Assembly: GCA_964549635.1 (NCBI GenBank)
Contig: CAZJVJ010000008.1
Span: 1-64,000 of the forward strand
Length of the DNA stretch: 64,000 bases
From: VGNY01 sp964549635
GTDB taxonomy: Bacteria; Chloroflexota; Dehalococcoidia; GIF9; UBA5629
Reading direction: 5' to 3'
In this document: in pieces, positions 51,778 through 60,487 of the stretch
Position numbering within the stretch: the first letter of the stretch is position 1
Layout of the letters: the number at the start of each line of letters is the position of its first letter
Notes under the pieces: model-generated
The model's database searches: none
What the model saw: the letters and a program-made list of their open reading frames with translations, nothing else
Told to the model about the DNA's origin: nothing
Position numbers and translations under genes: made by a program

Positions 51778-52488
51778 ATGATGGAAAAGACCGTGAACGC
51801 TATATTTTGTGTAATGGCTCTGATGACGCTGGTGATTTCTCTACCTGCTTGTAAGCAAGCATCACCCGGCTTTGAAGTGCTGTCGCTGGACATAATGCCG
51901 CCAGAGGTCAAGATAGGCGAAAGGGTCACCATTAGAGCCGAGCTTAGAAATGTCAGGGTAAGCAGACAGACTTACAATGTGCCACTCATGGTTAATGGAG
52001 TGGCACAGGACAGAAAGACTGTCACGCTCCGTTCTGGTACCACCGAAGCGGTTGAGTTTTCGCTCATTAGATATAGGGCTGGTTCTTACAAAATCAGCAT
52101 CGGGGATAAAAGCGCGATATTAGAAGTGCAAGCACCATTACCACCGGCTTTCCAGATTTCAGAACTGAAGATCACACCGACTGTGGCTAATATAGGACAG
52201 AAAATATTTTTTACCGCTAGAGTGACAAATACTGGCGGTATGGACGGCAACTATATTGCCGAGTTGAAGATAGACAACTGCACGGTAAAAAAAGAAGAGG
52301 TAATTATAGCCGCTGGGACCGATTATATACTTAGTTTTGTGGTATGTATGGACGCCCCCGGGACATATACATCTTCCCTGGGTGAGCTTACCGGACAATT
52401 CATCGTAGTTGAGCCGGTCCAACCAATACCACCGAACAACACAATTCAGCCACCACCTACACCCGGCCCCTGCCGAACTAGGACCTGA
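51778..52488 (+). CDS. Lipoprotein with CARDB-like domains
   Basis: 236 residues from ATG 51778 (next ATG at 51781; a TTG at 51760 is less likely). The N-terminal hydrophobic stretch AIFCVMALMTLVISLPACKQ ends in a lipobox (LPAC), so the Cys would carry lipid. Two immunoglobulin-like segments follow: LDIMPPEVKIGERVTIRAEL and LKITPTVANIGQKIFFTARV, each starting with the PxxxxxGxxxxxxxxxxN pattern of CARDB domains. The tail is Pro-rich. A structural or ligand-presenting surface role is likely; no enzyme motif is seen. It precedes arsM by 79 nt. Confidence 0.78.
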   Translation: MMEKTVNAIFCVMALMTLVISLPACKQASPGFEVLSLDIMPPEVKIGERVTIRAELRNVRVSRQTYNVPLMVNGVAQDRKTVTLRSGTTEAVEFSLIRYRAGSYKISIGDKSAILEVQAPLPPAFQISELKITPTVANIGQKIFFTARVTNTGGMDGNYIAELKIDNCTVKKEEVIIAAGTDYILSFVVCMDAPGTYTSSLGELTGQFIVVEPVQPIPPNNTIQPPPTPGPCRTRT

Positions 52489-52567
52489 TAGGCAGAACTT
52501 AATTATTGCCCGGTTCGGGCAAAAGATACCATTCGGGAAACTAGATTTGTCCAGAGGAGAGAAAACA

Positions 52568-53419
52568 ATGAAGAAAGACGAAATTAAAAAAGCTGTCCGA
52601 GAGGGCTATGCCCGCGTGGCCAGAGAGGGCTTGTCCTGTTGTGGCCCACAGAGCCCATGCTGTGGCACTACTGACATGGCTAAAGATATCAGCAAGAAAA
52701 TAGGCTACACTGACGAGGACCTGCAGTCAGTCCTCGAAGGGGCAAACCTCGGCCTCGGCTGTGGTAATCCGGTGGCATTGGCTTCCCTCAAAGAAGGTGA
52801 GACTGTCCTTGACCTCGGCTCAGGCGCCGGGTTTGACTGCTTTCTTGCCGCCAGAAAGGTGGGCAAATCCGGTAAGGTCATCGGCGTGGACATGACGCCT
52901 GAGATGGTGGAAAAAGCCAGAGACAACGCCAGAAAAGATAACTACGATAACGTGGAGTTCAGGTTGGGCGAGATTGAAAACCTGCCGGTGGCCGATAACC
53001 ATGTGAATGTAATCATCTCCAACTGCGTTATTAACCTGTCACCGGATAAAGAGAAGGTATTCAGGGAGGCATTCAGAGTGCTCAAGCCCGGCGGACGTTT
53101 GATGGTCTCCGACATAGTACTTGTGGATAAACTCCCTAATTCTGTAAAAAGCTCGGTGGCAGCATATATCGGTTGCTTGGCTGGTGCTGCCATGAAAGAC
53201 GACTATATCAAGGCGATTGAGTCCGCCGGGTTCAGACAAATCAGCATAGTTGACGAAAGGTCTTTTCCTGCTGGCTACACCTCCGGCGACTCGACGGTCC
53301 AGATGCTGGTCAATGACCCTGGCATACCACAGGCAGACTTAAAAAAACTCCACAGTTCAATCAGAAGTATCACTGTCCGAGCAGTAAAACCGAACAAGCA
53401 AGAATTTCGCATGTTTTGA
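52568..53419 (+). CDS. arsM: Arsenite methyltransferase (ArsM)
   Basis: 283 residues from ATG 52568, with AGAGGAGAG before it; a longer frame to 52409 overlaps the lipoprotein gene. ArsM methylates As(III) with SAM. Signs: SAM loop VLDLGSGAGFDCFLAARKVG, VIGVDMTPEMVEKAR, and the conserved cysteines LSCCGPQSPCCG, GLGCGNPVALA, ISNCVINLSPDK and AAYIGCLAGA. The NLSPDKEKVFREAFRVLKPGGR stretch (in parts) is highly typical. No ArsR regulator or arsenic transporter is beside it. The CC pair at the N-terminus can bind As(III). Confidence 0.93.
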   Translation: MKKDEIKKAVREGYARVAREGLSCCGPQSPCCGTTDMAKDISKKIGYTDEDLQSVLEGANLGLGCGNPVALASLKEGETVLDLGSGAGFDCFLAARKVGKSGKVIGVDMTPEMVEKARDNARKDNYDNVEFRLGEIENLPVADNHVNVIISNCVINLSPDKEKVFREAFRVLKPGGRLMVSDIVLVDKLPNSVKSSVAAYIGCLAGAAMKDDYIKAIESAGFRQISIVDERSFPAGYTSGDSTVQMLVNDPGIPQADLKKLHSSIRSITVRAVKPNKQEFRMF

Positions 53420-53531
53420 TAAGACAGAGAGAACAATGGGTAAACAGACTGGGCACAGAACACATATCCGTAAAAAAGTCACAATTAAGGCATCAGCGAG
53501 CCTTTCTGCTTAGATTATCTAACCAAGGCAT

Positions 53532-53560
53532 TTCCATTTTGATGAACAGCCTCGTATAAT
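53532..53560 (+). promoter_or_regulatory. Promoter close to the DUF763 start
   Basis: TTCCAT (53532-53537), 17-nt spacer, perfect TATAAT (53555-53560), then ATG at 53571 with no Shine-Dalgarno; predicted leader 3-5 nt. Confidence 0.5.
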
Positions 53561-53570
53561 CGAAGTATAA

Positions 53571-54653
53571 ATGACCGGCACGCAGAGAACTGGTATCGCC
53601 AATCTGCCTTTGCACTATGGCAAGGTACCGCCGTGGCTGTTCGACCGCATGTCCAGATTGGCCAGGGAAATCACCATTGCCATCGTTTCTGAGTTTGGGC
53701 CTCACGAGATGCTCCGCCGCCTATCTGACCCCTTCTGGTTCCAGGCCTTCGGCTGCGTCCTGGGCTATGACTGGCACTCCAGCGGTGTCACCACCACTGT
53801 ATGCGGCGCCCTGAAGGAGGGACTCAAAGGACGGGAAACTGACCTGGGACTGTTCGTTGCTGGTGGTAAAGGTAAAACATCATACAAGACACCCTCAGAG
53901 ATAGAGAACTATGGACACCTCCTGAAAGCAGACGCTTCTTCACTAATCTATGCCAGCCGGATGGCAGCTAAAGTGGACAACTCAGCCCTACAGGACGGCT
54001 ATCAGCTCTATCACCACACCTTCTTTTTCACCGTTGATGGTTCATGGTCAGTAATCCAGCAAGGGATGAACGAAGAAAACCGTTATGCCCGTCGCTATCA
54101 CTGGCTAAGCGAAAAGGTGACCGACTTCGTCAGCGAACCACATTCCGCCATCTGCTCCCAGGCTAAAGGCAAGGCCTTAAACCTAGTCGCTGCCGAAAGC
54201 CAGCGAGCACGGGACACCATCACTCAAATCACGCTCCAAGTAACACCAGACAGGCTAGTTAGCCAGCTAAAGAGGCTGAAAACGCTTGATCTCCCGGATC
54301 GTCACCATTTAAGTTTAGAGGATATCCACCCTGACCGCTTAGAAAAGACACTACTCATTACTTACGAGCGCCAGCCGGAGAACTTTGAAAAACTGCTCAG
54401 CCTAGAAGGTGTTGGCCCAAAGACGCTGCGTGCCCTGAGCCTGATTTCAGAATTAATCTATGATATCCCAGTCAGCCTTCGCGACCCTGCCCGTTATAGC
54501 TTCGCCCATGGCGGCAAGGACGGCCACCCCTATCCCGTTGACAGAAAAATCTATGATAAAAGTATCGAAATACTCCACCAGGCTCTGACCAGAGCCAAAG
54601 TCGGCGACAATGAGAAGATAGCCGCTATCAGGCGATTGAGCGCCTGGTTATAG
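53571..54653 (+). CDS. DUF763 protein
   Basis: 360 residues, opening with TGTQRTGIANLPLHYGKVPP, the DUF763 signature. Other family segments include FGCVLGYDWHSSGVTTTVCGALKEG and GKGKTSYKTPSEI (in parts). A helix-hairpin-helix (LLSLEGVGPKTLRALSLISE, about 283-302) suggests contact with DNA. DUF763 occurs in archaea and thermophilic or anaerobic bacteria; its reaction is unknown, and a nuclease-like or DNA-repair role is often guessed. The gene follows arsM after a 151-bp spacer and precedes a gamma carbonic anhydrase gene. Confidence 0.88.
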   Translation: MTGTQRTGIANLPLHYGKVPPWLFDRMSRLAREITIAIVSEFGPHEMLRRLSDPFWFQAFGCVLGYDWHSSGVTTTVCGALKEGLKGRETDLGLFVAGGKGKTSYKTPSEIENYGHLLKADASSLIYASRMAAKVDNSALQDGYQLYHHTFFFTVDGSWSVIQQGMNEENRYARRYHWLSEKVTDFVSEPHSAICSQAKGKALNLVAAESQRARDTITQITLQVTPDRLVSQLKRLKTLDLPDRHHLSLEDIHPDRLEKTLLITYERQPENFEKLLSLEGVGPKTLRALSLISELIYDIPVSLRDPARYSFAHGGKDGHPYPVDRKIYDKSIEILHQALTRAKVGDNEKIAAIRRLSAWL

Positions 54654-54683
54654 ACATGAAATCACCCGAACAACAGGCATGTG

Positions 54684-54704
54684 GTGCGAGGCTACAGCCT
54701 AGCC
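54684..54704. repeat. Dispersed hairpin repeat copy before the carbonic anhydrase
   Basis: GTGCGAGGCTACAGCCTAGCC, core altered at one base, 30 bp upstream of the ATG of the gamma carbonic anhydrase; its hairpin would lie in the mRNA just before the ribosome site. Confidence 0.6.
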
Positions 54705-54733
54705 AATTTCATTCCAAAGCAAGGAGTTCAAAA

Positions 54734-55243
54734 ATGATAAGAGACTTCAACGGCAAAAGCCCCAAAATAGCACTGTCAGCCTTTATCAGCGAAACTGCAT
54801 ACATAGTGGGCGATGTCGAAATCGGTGAGAACTCAAGCATCTGGCCCGGGGCGGTCCTCAGAGGGGATTTCGGCAAGATCAAAGTGGGAAGTAACACCCA
54901 TATTGAGGACAACTGTGTGGTGCACGGCGGCAGAAACGAGGTTGTCATCGGGGACAACACGTTTATCGGACATGGAGCGGTTGTCCATTGCCACAGAGTA
55001 GGTAGCAATGTTTTGATCGGCAATAACGCCACGGTACTTGATGGTGCTGAGGTCGGTGACTTCTGCATCATCGGGGCCGGCGCTGTGGTAGCACCGGAAA
55101 CAAAGATACCGGACAGGTCACTAGCTACAGGCATACCAGCCCGCGTAAAGGGCACACTGACAGAGAAACAGCTAGCCTGGATGGAAGATGGACTGATATC
55201 GTATGCTAGGCTAGCCCTGAAGTACAAGCAGCAGGGGCTCTGA
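54734..55243 (+). CDS. Gamma-class carbonic anhydrase / left-handed beta-helix protein
   Basis: 169 residues from ATG 54734 after AAGGAGTTC; the longer frame from 54656 would run through the repeat. Hexapeptide repeats form a left-handed beta helix (EIGENSSIWPGAVLRGDFGKIKVGSNTHIEDN, in parts). The three zinc-type His are in CVVHGG and GHGAVVHCH. The ending LTEKQLAWMEDGLISYARLALKY is typical of the YrdA/CaiE-like group. Family members interconvert CO2 and bicarbonate, or lack activity. The active-site Glu of Cam is not obvious in this short form. Confidence 0.88.
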   Translation: MIRDFNGKSPKIALSAFISETAYIVGDVEIGENSSIWPGAVLRGDFGKIKVGSNTHIEDNCVVHGGRNEVVIGDNTFIGHGAVVHCHRVGSNVLIGNNATVLDGAEVGDFCIIGAGAVVAPETKIPDRSLATGIPARVKGTLTEKQLAWMEDGLISYARLALKYKQQGL

Positions 55244-55257
55244 GCTGATGTAGCTGC

Positions 55258-56559
55258 TTAAACCGGATAACTTCCCCTGCCCACATTATCCTTTGGCTTG
55301 GGCGGCGTACAGAGCAAAATTGCCACCAACCCGACCACTCCCGCTACCCATGAGACGACCAAAACCGTGAAATATGTGCCCTGGAGGTCATAAAGAAACC
55401 CGGCGAGAGGGGCCACCAGAGCATGGACGGTCATTGAAACAGGTGAGACGAGTCCGGTGATACCGGCAAAGGCATGTGCCCCCCAGTAATTACCGGTAAT
55501 AGTGGGGAAGCAGACGTAGGCTACACCGAAGCCGAATCCAGCCAGAAGTGGATACAGATACGCCATCCACATAGCGTCAGGTGACACAAACCAGAACATA
55601 ACTCCGCCTGCCAGTATGCAGAAAGCACCAAAGGCAAAGAGGAAGCGTGGCTCGATTATGTCACCCAGAACTGCGATGGTGAAGCGCCCAACAATGCTCA
55701 GCCCTATAGCCAGGCTGTAGAAGAAGGCGGCCATCGTCGGATCAAAACCTCGGTCCTGCAGATGAAGAGGTCCTTGTGTAGCCACAACATGCCACAAAAA
55801 AAGACTGAACACCTCAGCCACAACAAGCAGCCACAATGCTGATGTCCTCAAGGCATCGCGCAAACTCCAGTCAACAGGAGTACGATAGGTCTTGGCTGTT
55901 GTGTTGTTACTGCTTCCCGACTTCACCTGCCGTGGAGGACGCCCATCAGGGTGTTGGCCCATATCAGCCGGCTGATTACGTACCGAAAGTATGGCTACAA
56001 CCATACCGATAACCGAGGCTATGGCAATGATAAACCAGCCTATGCGCCAGTCTCCACTGGCAGCCTGCACAGCCTTGCTCACAATCTGAGGAGCTAGAAA
56101 ACCGCCTATAGCCCCTCCACCCAGCACCAGCCCCATAGCCATGGCACGGCGCAAATTGAACCAGGAGATAATAACCGTCTGTACAGGTATCACCGAGGCA
56201 AAGGAAATCCCCAGACCTGAGAGTAGGGAGAAGGCAAGGTATAAGGGAAAGACATGGCCAATAAGACCCATCACAAAGTTAGCCATGGCCACGATGAGTC
56301 CACCAATAGTTAGGGTAGCGCGGGCTCCAAAACGCCCGAGCATCCAGGCAGTGAGTGGCCCGGTAAGGCCTAGAAGCATCATGGTGGCTGTAAATCCCAT
56401 CATTATCTCGCCCCTCGACCACCCGATATCCTGAATCATGTAGGGATAAAGCACCATCGGGCTGTAAAAGGCAAAGCCGATTGGGATGGTATAAACTACC
56501 CACAGGAAAAACAGCAACCACCAGCCATAAAAACCTTTTGCCTTCGTCTCAGTTGTCAT
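55258..56559 (-). CDS. MFS transporter, oxalate/formate antiporter-like
   Basis: 433 residues with 12 hydrophobic segments. Start FYGWWLLFFLWVVYTIPIGFAFYSPMV and the TAWMLGRFGARATLTIGGLI loop (motif A-like) place it in the OFA/monocarboxylate-type branch of the major facilitator superfamily. The central loop (about residues 205-235) is hydrophilic. Such carriers exchange small carboxylates, but specificity cannot be inferred. It is convergent with the carbonic anhydrase gene, with 14 nt between the stops. Upstream spacer (56560-56773) shows no gene. Confidence 0.86.
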   Translation of the reverse strand: MTTETKAKGFYGWWLLFFLWVVYTIPIGFAFYSPMVLYPYMIQDIGWSRGEIMMGFTATMMLLGLTGPLTAWMLGRFGARATLTIGGLIVAMANFVMGLIGHVFPLYLAFSLLSGLGISFASVIPVQTVIISWFNLRRAMAMGLVLGGGAIGGFLAPQIVSKAVQAASGDWRIGWFIIAIASVIGMVVAILSVRNQPADMGQHPDGRPPRQVKSGSSNNTTAKTYRTPVDWSLRDALRTSALWLLVVAEVFSLFLWHVVATQGPLHLQDRGFDPTMAAFFYSLAIGLSIVGRFTIAVLGDIIEPRFLFAFGAFCILAGGVMFWFVSPDAMWMAYLYPLLAGFGFGVAYVCFPTITGNYWGAHAFAGITGLVSPVSMTVHALVAPLAGFLYDLQGTYFTVLVVSWVAGVVGLVAILLCTPPKPKDNVGRGSYPV

Positions 56560-56773
56560 GATGGCAATTACTTGCTCGGCTTGGAGCAGACCCTCTCAAA
56601 CACAGGCCACATATTATACCATCACCGTTCATGCCACTGGGAAATTCAGTAGTATATGCATCTACGCTGGACTTAAATTGAAGAAGGGGCTTCCCAGAGA
56701 ACACCTAGTCACCAGGCTGAAAGTTCGCGAGCCTAAAGAAGAGTATAACGGCCGGGGCACAATCTATGCAATG

Positions 56774-57307
56774 TCACAAACGCGTAGTTTCAGGGTAATT
56801 GGGCACTCCGTAAAACAAAGCCAGCCTTTCCTTAAGTGCTTTCAGATTAACCACATCTTCTTTGTTGTATTCCAGAAGCAACGCCAAGGCACTCTGATTG
56901 CCGCCCTTTAGATAACTCCACCATAACTGCACTGCCTCGTAGCCGCCTATACCCTGAAGATTACGGCGGATCCCCAGCTGCTGCTCCACTGCCTTAAGGC
57001 CACCGTATAGATTATTCCTCCAGCAATCAAACATCAAGTCATGGTGATGGTATGTCACAGCAATGTCAATTCCCAGGCAGGCAGCAATAAAGGGGAGGTC
57101 GAACCTTGTCCCATTATACGTGTATATAGTATTTACACTCCTCAGGGCTGTGATCACATTGCCCCTGGTGATTTCTTCGCCCACAAGTTGAATCAATTCA
57201 TTGTTCCCGCCTTCGCACCGCAAAAAGCCAATAACCGTGATGTAGTCAGAAAATGGGGACAAACCTGTGGTCTCTATATCGAGGTAGACATGAACCAGCC
57301 GCCTCAT
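56774..57307 (-). CDS. RNase H-like DEDD 3'-5' exonuclease (YprB-type)
   Basis: 177 residues. Exonuclease motifs: VYLDIETTGLSPFSDYI (ExoI, Asp-x-Glu at 10 and 12), TYNGTRFDLPFIAA (ExoII, Asn-Gly...Asp) and LLLEYNKEDVVNLKAL (ExoIII, YNxxDV). This matches the RNase_H_2/YprB-like group that trims nucleic acid ends; it lacks any fused domain. Divergent from the MFS efflux gene, with 141 bp between starts. A cytoplasmic repair or RNA turnover role is inferred. Confidence 0.87.
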   Translation of the reverse strand: MRRLVHVYLDIETTGLSPFSDYITVIGFLRCEGGNNELIQLVGEEITRGNVITALRSVNTIYTYNGTRFDLPFIAACLGIDIAVTYHHHDLMFDCWRNNLYGGLKAVEQQLGIRRNLQGIGGYEAVQLWWSYLKGGNQSALALLLEYNKEDVVNLKALKERLALFYGVPNYPETTRL

Positions 57308-57411
57308 TGCCTGTACCTCTATTTTCCGTCAGATTCTAGTATAGCATATTTAAGCCGCCAACGAGTTCCTGCTCTGGTTTCCTTCAAAAATAAGGAGGGA
57401 GGTGGTAAAAT

Positions 57412-57441
57412 TTGCAGGCTCGTCCAGGTGCAACAGGCTGA
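57412..57441 (+). other. Possible 9-residue leader peptide before the MFS gene
   Basis: The strongest ribosome site in the spacer (AAGGAGGGAGGTGG, 57392-57405) is 43 nt before the MFS ATG but correctly spaced for TTG 57412, which opens a 9-codon frame (MQARPGATG) ending in TGA 57439-57441, 7 nt before the MFS start. Drug-efflux genes are sometimes controlled by such peptides. Evidence is spacing only. Confidence 0.3.
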
Positions 57442-57448
57442 TACCGGT

Positions 57449-58819
57449 ATGTACGAAGCCACCAATTCGCGAACAGCTTTACTGGTGACCACCATCGGTT
57501 CCTTCCTTACGCCGTTCATGGGCGCCGCCATTGCTGTTGCCCTTCCCACCATCGGAAATGAACTGGCAATGGATGCCATTTCACTGGGTTGGGTAGCTAC
57601 GGCATACTTGCTGGCGGCGGCTATGTTTTTGGTGCCCTTTGGCAGGATAGCTGACATATATGGCAGAAAGAAGGTTTTTACCTGCGGCATGTTCACGTTT
57701 ACCGTTGCCTCAATCTTGTCTGCACTCTCACTTTCCTCCGCTATGCTCATCTCGTCCCGGGTGGTACAGGGGATAGGCGGTGCCATGATTTTCAGCACGG
57801 GGGTAGCCATACTGACCTCGGTGTTTCCACCTGAGAAAAGGGGCAGAGTCCTGGGCATAAATGTCGCTGCCGTCTATGCCGGACTCTCTCTAGGGCCACC
57901 CGCCGGTGGGTTATTAACACAGTATCTCGGCTGGCGAAGCATATTCTGGGTAAATGTGCCACTGGGGCTTGCAATAATCGCACTGGTCTGGTGGAAATTA
58001 GGAGATGAATGGGCTGAAGCCAGAGGAGAGAAATTCGACTTTACGGGCTCGATAATCTACGGACTGATGCTCATAGCCATAATGTATGGCTTCACCATGC
58101 TACCACAGATGTCTGGCGGCTGGCTAATCTTGGCAGGTGTTGCCGGAGCTGTGGGCTTTGTCAGGTGGGAGATGAAGGTGAAGAGCCCCTTGTTAGATAT
58201 GAGCCTGTTCAGGAAAAACACGGTATTCGCACTATCTAACCTGGCAGCGCTTATTAACTACAGCGCCACATTCGCCGTCAGTTTTCTGCTAAGCCTGTAC
58301 CTGCAGTACATAAAAGGGTTCAGCCCCCAAAGCGCTGGACTTGTTCTGATAGCCTCACCCCTGATGCAGGCCGCTTTTTCGCCGTTCGCCGGTAGGCTCT
58401 CGGATAGGATAGAACCCAGAATTGTGGCCTCAGCAGGTATGGGGCTGACAGCTATAGCACTCACCCTGTTCATCTTCCTGAAGGCAACAACTGACCTGAT
58501 ATTCATCGTTGTCAGTCTAGTAGTGCTGGGCTTCGGTTTTGCCCTTTTCTCGTCGCCCAACACAAATGCTGTTATGAGCTCCGTGGAGAGGAAATTTTAC
58601 GGAGTGGCCTCCGCCACACTGGCAACAATGCGGCAGTTAGGCATGATGCTGAGTATGGGTATAGTTATGCTGGTATTTGCCATGTACATCGGCAGGGTGC
58701 AGATAATGCCTGAACAGTACCCGGCTCTCCTGAACAGCATGAACACGGCATTCATTGTCTTTACCATACTCTGCTTCGGGGGCATATTTGCCTCGTTGAC
58801 ACGAGGCAAGGTGCGCTAA
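57449..58819 (+). CDS. MFS drug-efflux transporter, DHA2/EmrB type
   Basis: 456 residues from ATG 57449, where the first membrane helix of relatives begins; the frame is open further upstream but without plausible coding content. Fourteen hydrophobic segments. Motif A reads GRIADIYGRKKVF and motif C lies in AAVYAGLSLGPPAGGLLTQYLGWRSIFWVN (in parts), both diagnostic of DHA2 proton/drug antiporters. FSPNTNAV-type SSPNTNAVMSSVER appears late. Efflux of amphipathic compounds is likely. Its immediate ribosome site is weak, and a possible leader peptide precedes it. Confidence 0.88.
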   Translation: MYEATNSRTALLVTTIGSFLTPFMGAAIAVALPTIGNELAMDAISLGWVATAYLLAAAMFLVPFGRIADIYGRKKVFTCGMFTFTVASILSALSLSSAMLISSRVVQGIGGAMIFSTGVAILTSVFPPEKRGRVLGINVAAVYAGLSLGPPAGGLLTQYLGWRSIFWVNVPLGLAIIALVWWKLGDEWAEARGEKFDFTGSIIYGLMLIAIMYGFTMLPQMSGGWLILAGVAGAVGFVRWEMKVKSPLLDMSLFRKNTVFALSNLAALINYSATFAVSFLLSLYLQYIKGFSPQSAGLVLIASPLMQAAFSPFAGRLSDRIEPRIVASAGMGLTAIALTLFIFLKATTDLIFIVVSLVVLGFGFALFSSPNTNAVMSSVERKFYGVASATLATMRQLGMMLSMGIVMLVFAMYIGRVQIMPEQYPALLNSMNTAFIVFTILCFGGIFASLTRGKVR

Positions 58820-58834
58820 ATACAACCCCCTGCT

Positions 58835-59695
58835 TCAGTCCGCATAGAAACCGATACCAAGAAGGCCCGGGCCAGTATGTACCCCCATAACCGGTGTAAA
58901 CTCGGTTATGTAGAGCTCAGTGCACTTAAATCTGGACTCAATCTCAGTGGCCAGCTTTTTCGCCTCGTCAAGCTCATCAGCGTGGTGCACCATGACGTGC
59001 ACTGCTGAATTCCCCACCCTTTCTGCCATTACCTTAAGCATATGTTCTACAGCCTTCGCCTTCGTCCTGGTCCGAGCCAGAGGTTGTGTTTCACCCACCG
59101 CAGGCGAATGTTCCAGGAGCGGTTTCATATCTAGCAGCGTACCGACCCAGGCGGCAGCCCTGGCAATGCGGCCAAGTCTGGCAAGATAATAAAGTGTGTC
59201 CAGCATGGCTATGAAATTTACCCTACCCATGATTGTCCGTGCCGCTGCCATTGCCTCTTCTAACCCGGCCCCCTGGCTGGCTGCTCTGGCTGCCGCAAGC
59301 ACAATAAAACCCAGACCGCTGGACACAGAGCGACTATCGAATACTTCAATTCTGGTATTGGGTAGCTCCGCTCTAGCCATCTCTTTTGCTGCTGACGCTG
59401 CCTCAAACGTCTTGCTCTGCAGGCTTGTTAAAGTGATGCAAAGTATACTTTCTGCCTTCTGGCTTAGCTGTTGGTAAATATTAAGGAAATCCCCCGGCGA
59501 TGCGGTTGAGGTGGTAGGCAAATTTTCCTTCCGGCGCATAATCTTATAAACCTCGTTGGGCGTAATATCAACTCCGTCCCGGTATTGCTTACCCTCATAA
59601 ATTATCAATAAAGGGACTACAGATATATCGTACTTTTCCAACAGCTCCTGGGGCAGACAACACGTGCTATCAGTGACAACAGCAACCTTCTTCAT
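58835..59695 (-). CDS. DegV-family fatty-acid-binding protein
   Basis: 286 residues. DegV/FakB proteins bind a fatty acid and present it to a kinase. Seen: MKKVAVVTDSTCCLPQELLE, the TTSTASPGDFLNIYQQL segment (Thr/Ser bind the carboxylate), ITLTSLQSKTFEAASAAKEM, EVFDSRSVSSGLGFIV and a closing MGVHTGPGLLGIGFY. All are family hallmarks. No FakA-type kinase gene is in view. It is convergent with the MFS gene, 15 nt between the stops. Confidence 0.93.
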   Translation of the reverse strand: MKKVAVVTDSTCCLPQELLEKYDISVVPLLIIYEGKQYRDGVDITPNEVYKIMRRKENLPTTSTASPGDFLNIYQQLSQKAESILCITLTSLQSKTFEAASAAKEMARAELPNTRIEVFDSRSVSSGLGFIVLAAARAASQGAGLEEAMAAARTIMGRVNFIAMLDTLYYLARLGRIARAAAWVGTLLDMKPLLEHSPAVGETQPLARTRTKAKAVEHMLKVMAERVGNSAVHVMVHHADELDEAKKLATEIESRFKCTELYITEFTPVMGVHTGPGLLGIGFYAD

Positions 59696-59887
59696 AGCAC
59701 AACCTCACAGGTGAGATGCTACTACTTTGCCATACGAGGTATTTGATTGTCAATAGGCATTCCTTAAGACCCTTTATTAACAATCCGCTCCAATTTAGCC
59801 TCGACCACTTCGCGGCCTAAAGGGGAGTGTAGAGCCGTTTGCAATGGCAACTACCGCATGTCTATAATGAATAAAGGCAGGCTGCTG

Positions 59888-60487
59888 ATGATTAACAGGA
59901 TTTTGATTTCCAACCCCCACCCTTTCCCTATGGTTTTGAGATATACTGACATCCGTAGCTACATTTTTACTGCAGTCTTCATTTCGCTGGCCGTGCTGGT
60001 GCCGTGGGTATTTCACCAGTTCCGCCTGGCAGGGCCCACTTTCCTGCCCATGCATATCTTCGTGCTCATGGCCGGGCTAATATTCGGCTGGCGGGCAGGC
60101 CTGATTGTCGGACTGTTTACGCCGATTATTAGCCATTTAACTTCAGGCATGCCAGTAATGAGCGTCCTGCCACAAATAACCGTTGAACTTGTAGCCTACG
60201 GCTCAATATCCGGAATGCTGCGTGAAAAATTCAACCTACGGACAATATGGTCACTGATTGGAGCTATGATAGGCGGACGTCTGGCGCTGTTGCTGGCAAT
60301 TTTGACAATATATATCATCACCGGAGAAAGTTACAGCCCTCTAGGCGGGGAATCAAGTCCCTTTCTTGCCTTATGGTCCGTGATTAGGCAAGGCTGGCCG
60401 GGCATAATAATCCAGTTGGTCTCAATACCGTCAATAGTCTGGATGACCGGGCGATTTTTAGGAAAGTCACAAAATAAACAGCTATAG
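59888..60487 (+). CDS. ECF-transporter S-component-like membrane protein
   Basis: 199 residues from ATG 59888 (ATG 59858 and 59930 are alternatives; ribosome sites are weak). Five or six hydrophobic helices. Segments such as FLPMHIFVLMAGLIFGWRAG and GLFTPIISHLTSGMPVMSVL, then ELVAYGSISGML, resemble S components of energy-coupling factor transporters, which bind a vitamin and share an ATPase module. The substrate is not evident and no EcfA/EcfT genes are nearby, so it would use a shared module encoded elsewhere. One-base overlap with DUF1893. Confidence 0.65.
   Translation: MINRILISNPHPFPMVLRYTDIRSYIFTAVFISLAVLVPWVFHQFRLAGPTFLPMHIFVLMAGLIFGWRAGLIVGLFTPIISHLTSGMPVMSVLPQITVELVAYGSISGMLREKFNLRTIWSLIGAMIGGRLALLLAILTIYIITGESYSPLGGESSPFLALWSVIRQGWPGIIIQLVSIPSIVWMTGRFLGKSQNKQL

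Noticed and set aside
52409..52567. N-terminal 53-residue extension of ArsM
   Set aside because: It overlaps the lipoprotein gene, has no family similarity, and ATG 52568 has the ribosome site.
56558..56911. 117-codon plus-strand frame between the MFS and exonuclease genes
   Set aside because: Most of it is antisense to the exonuclease gene and its protein has no recognisable features.
57041..57448. 136-residue N-terminal extension of the DHA2 transporter
   Set aside because: It is antisense to the RNase H-like gene and precedes the normal first membrane helix.
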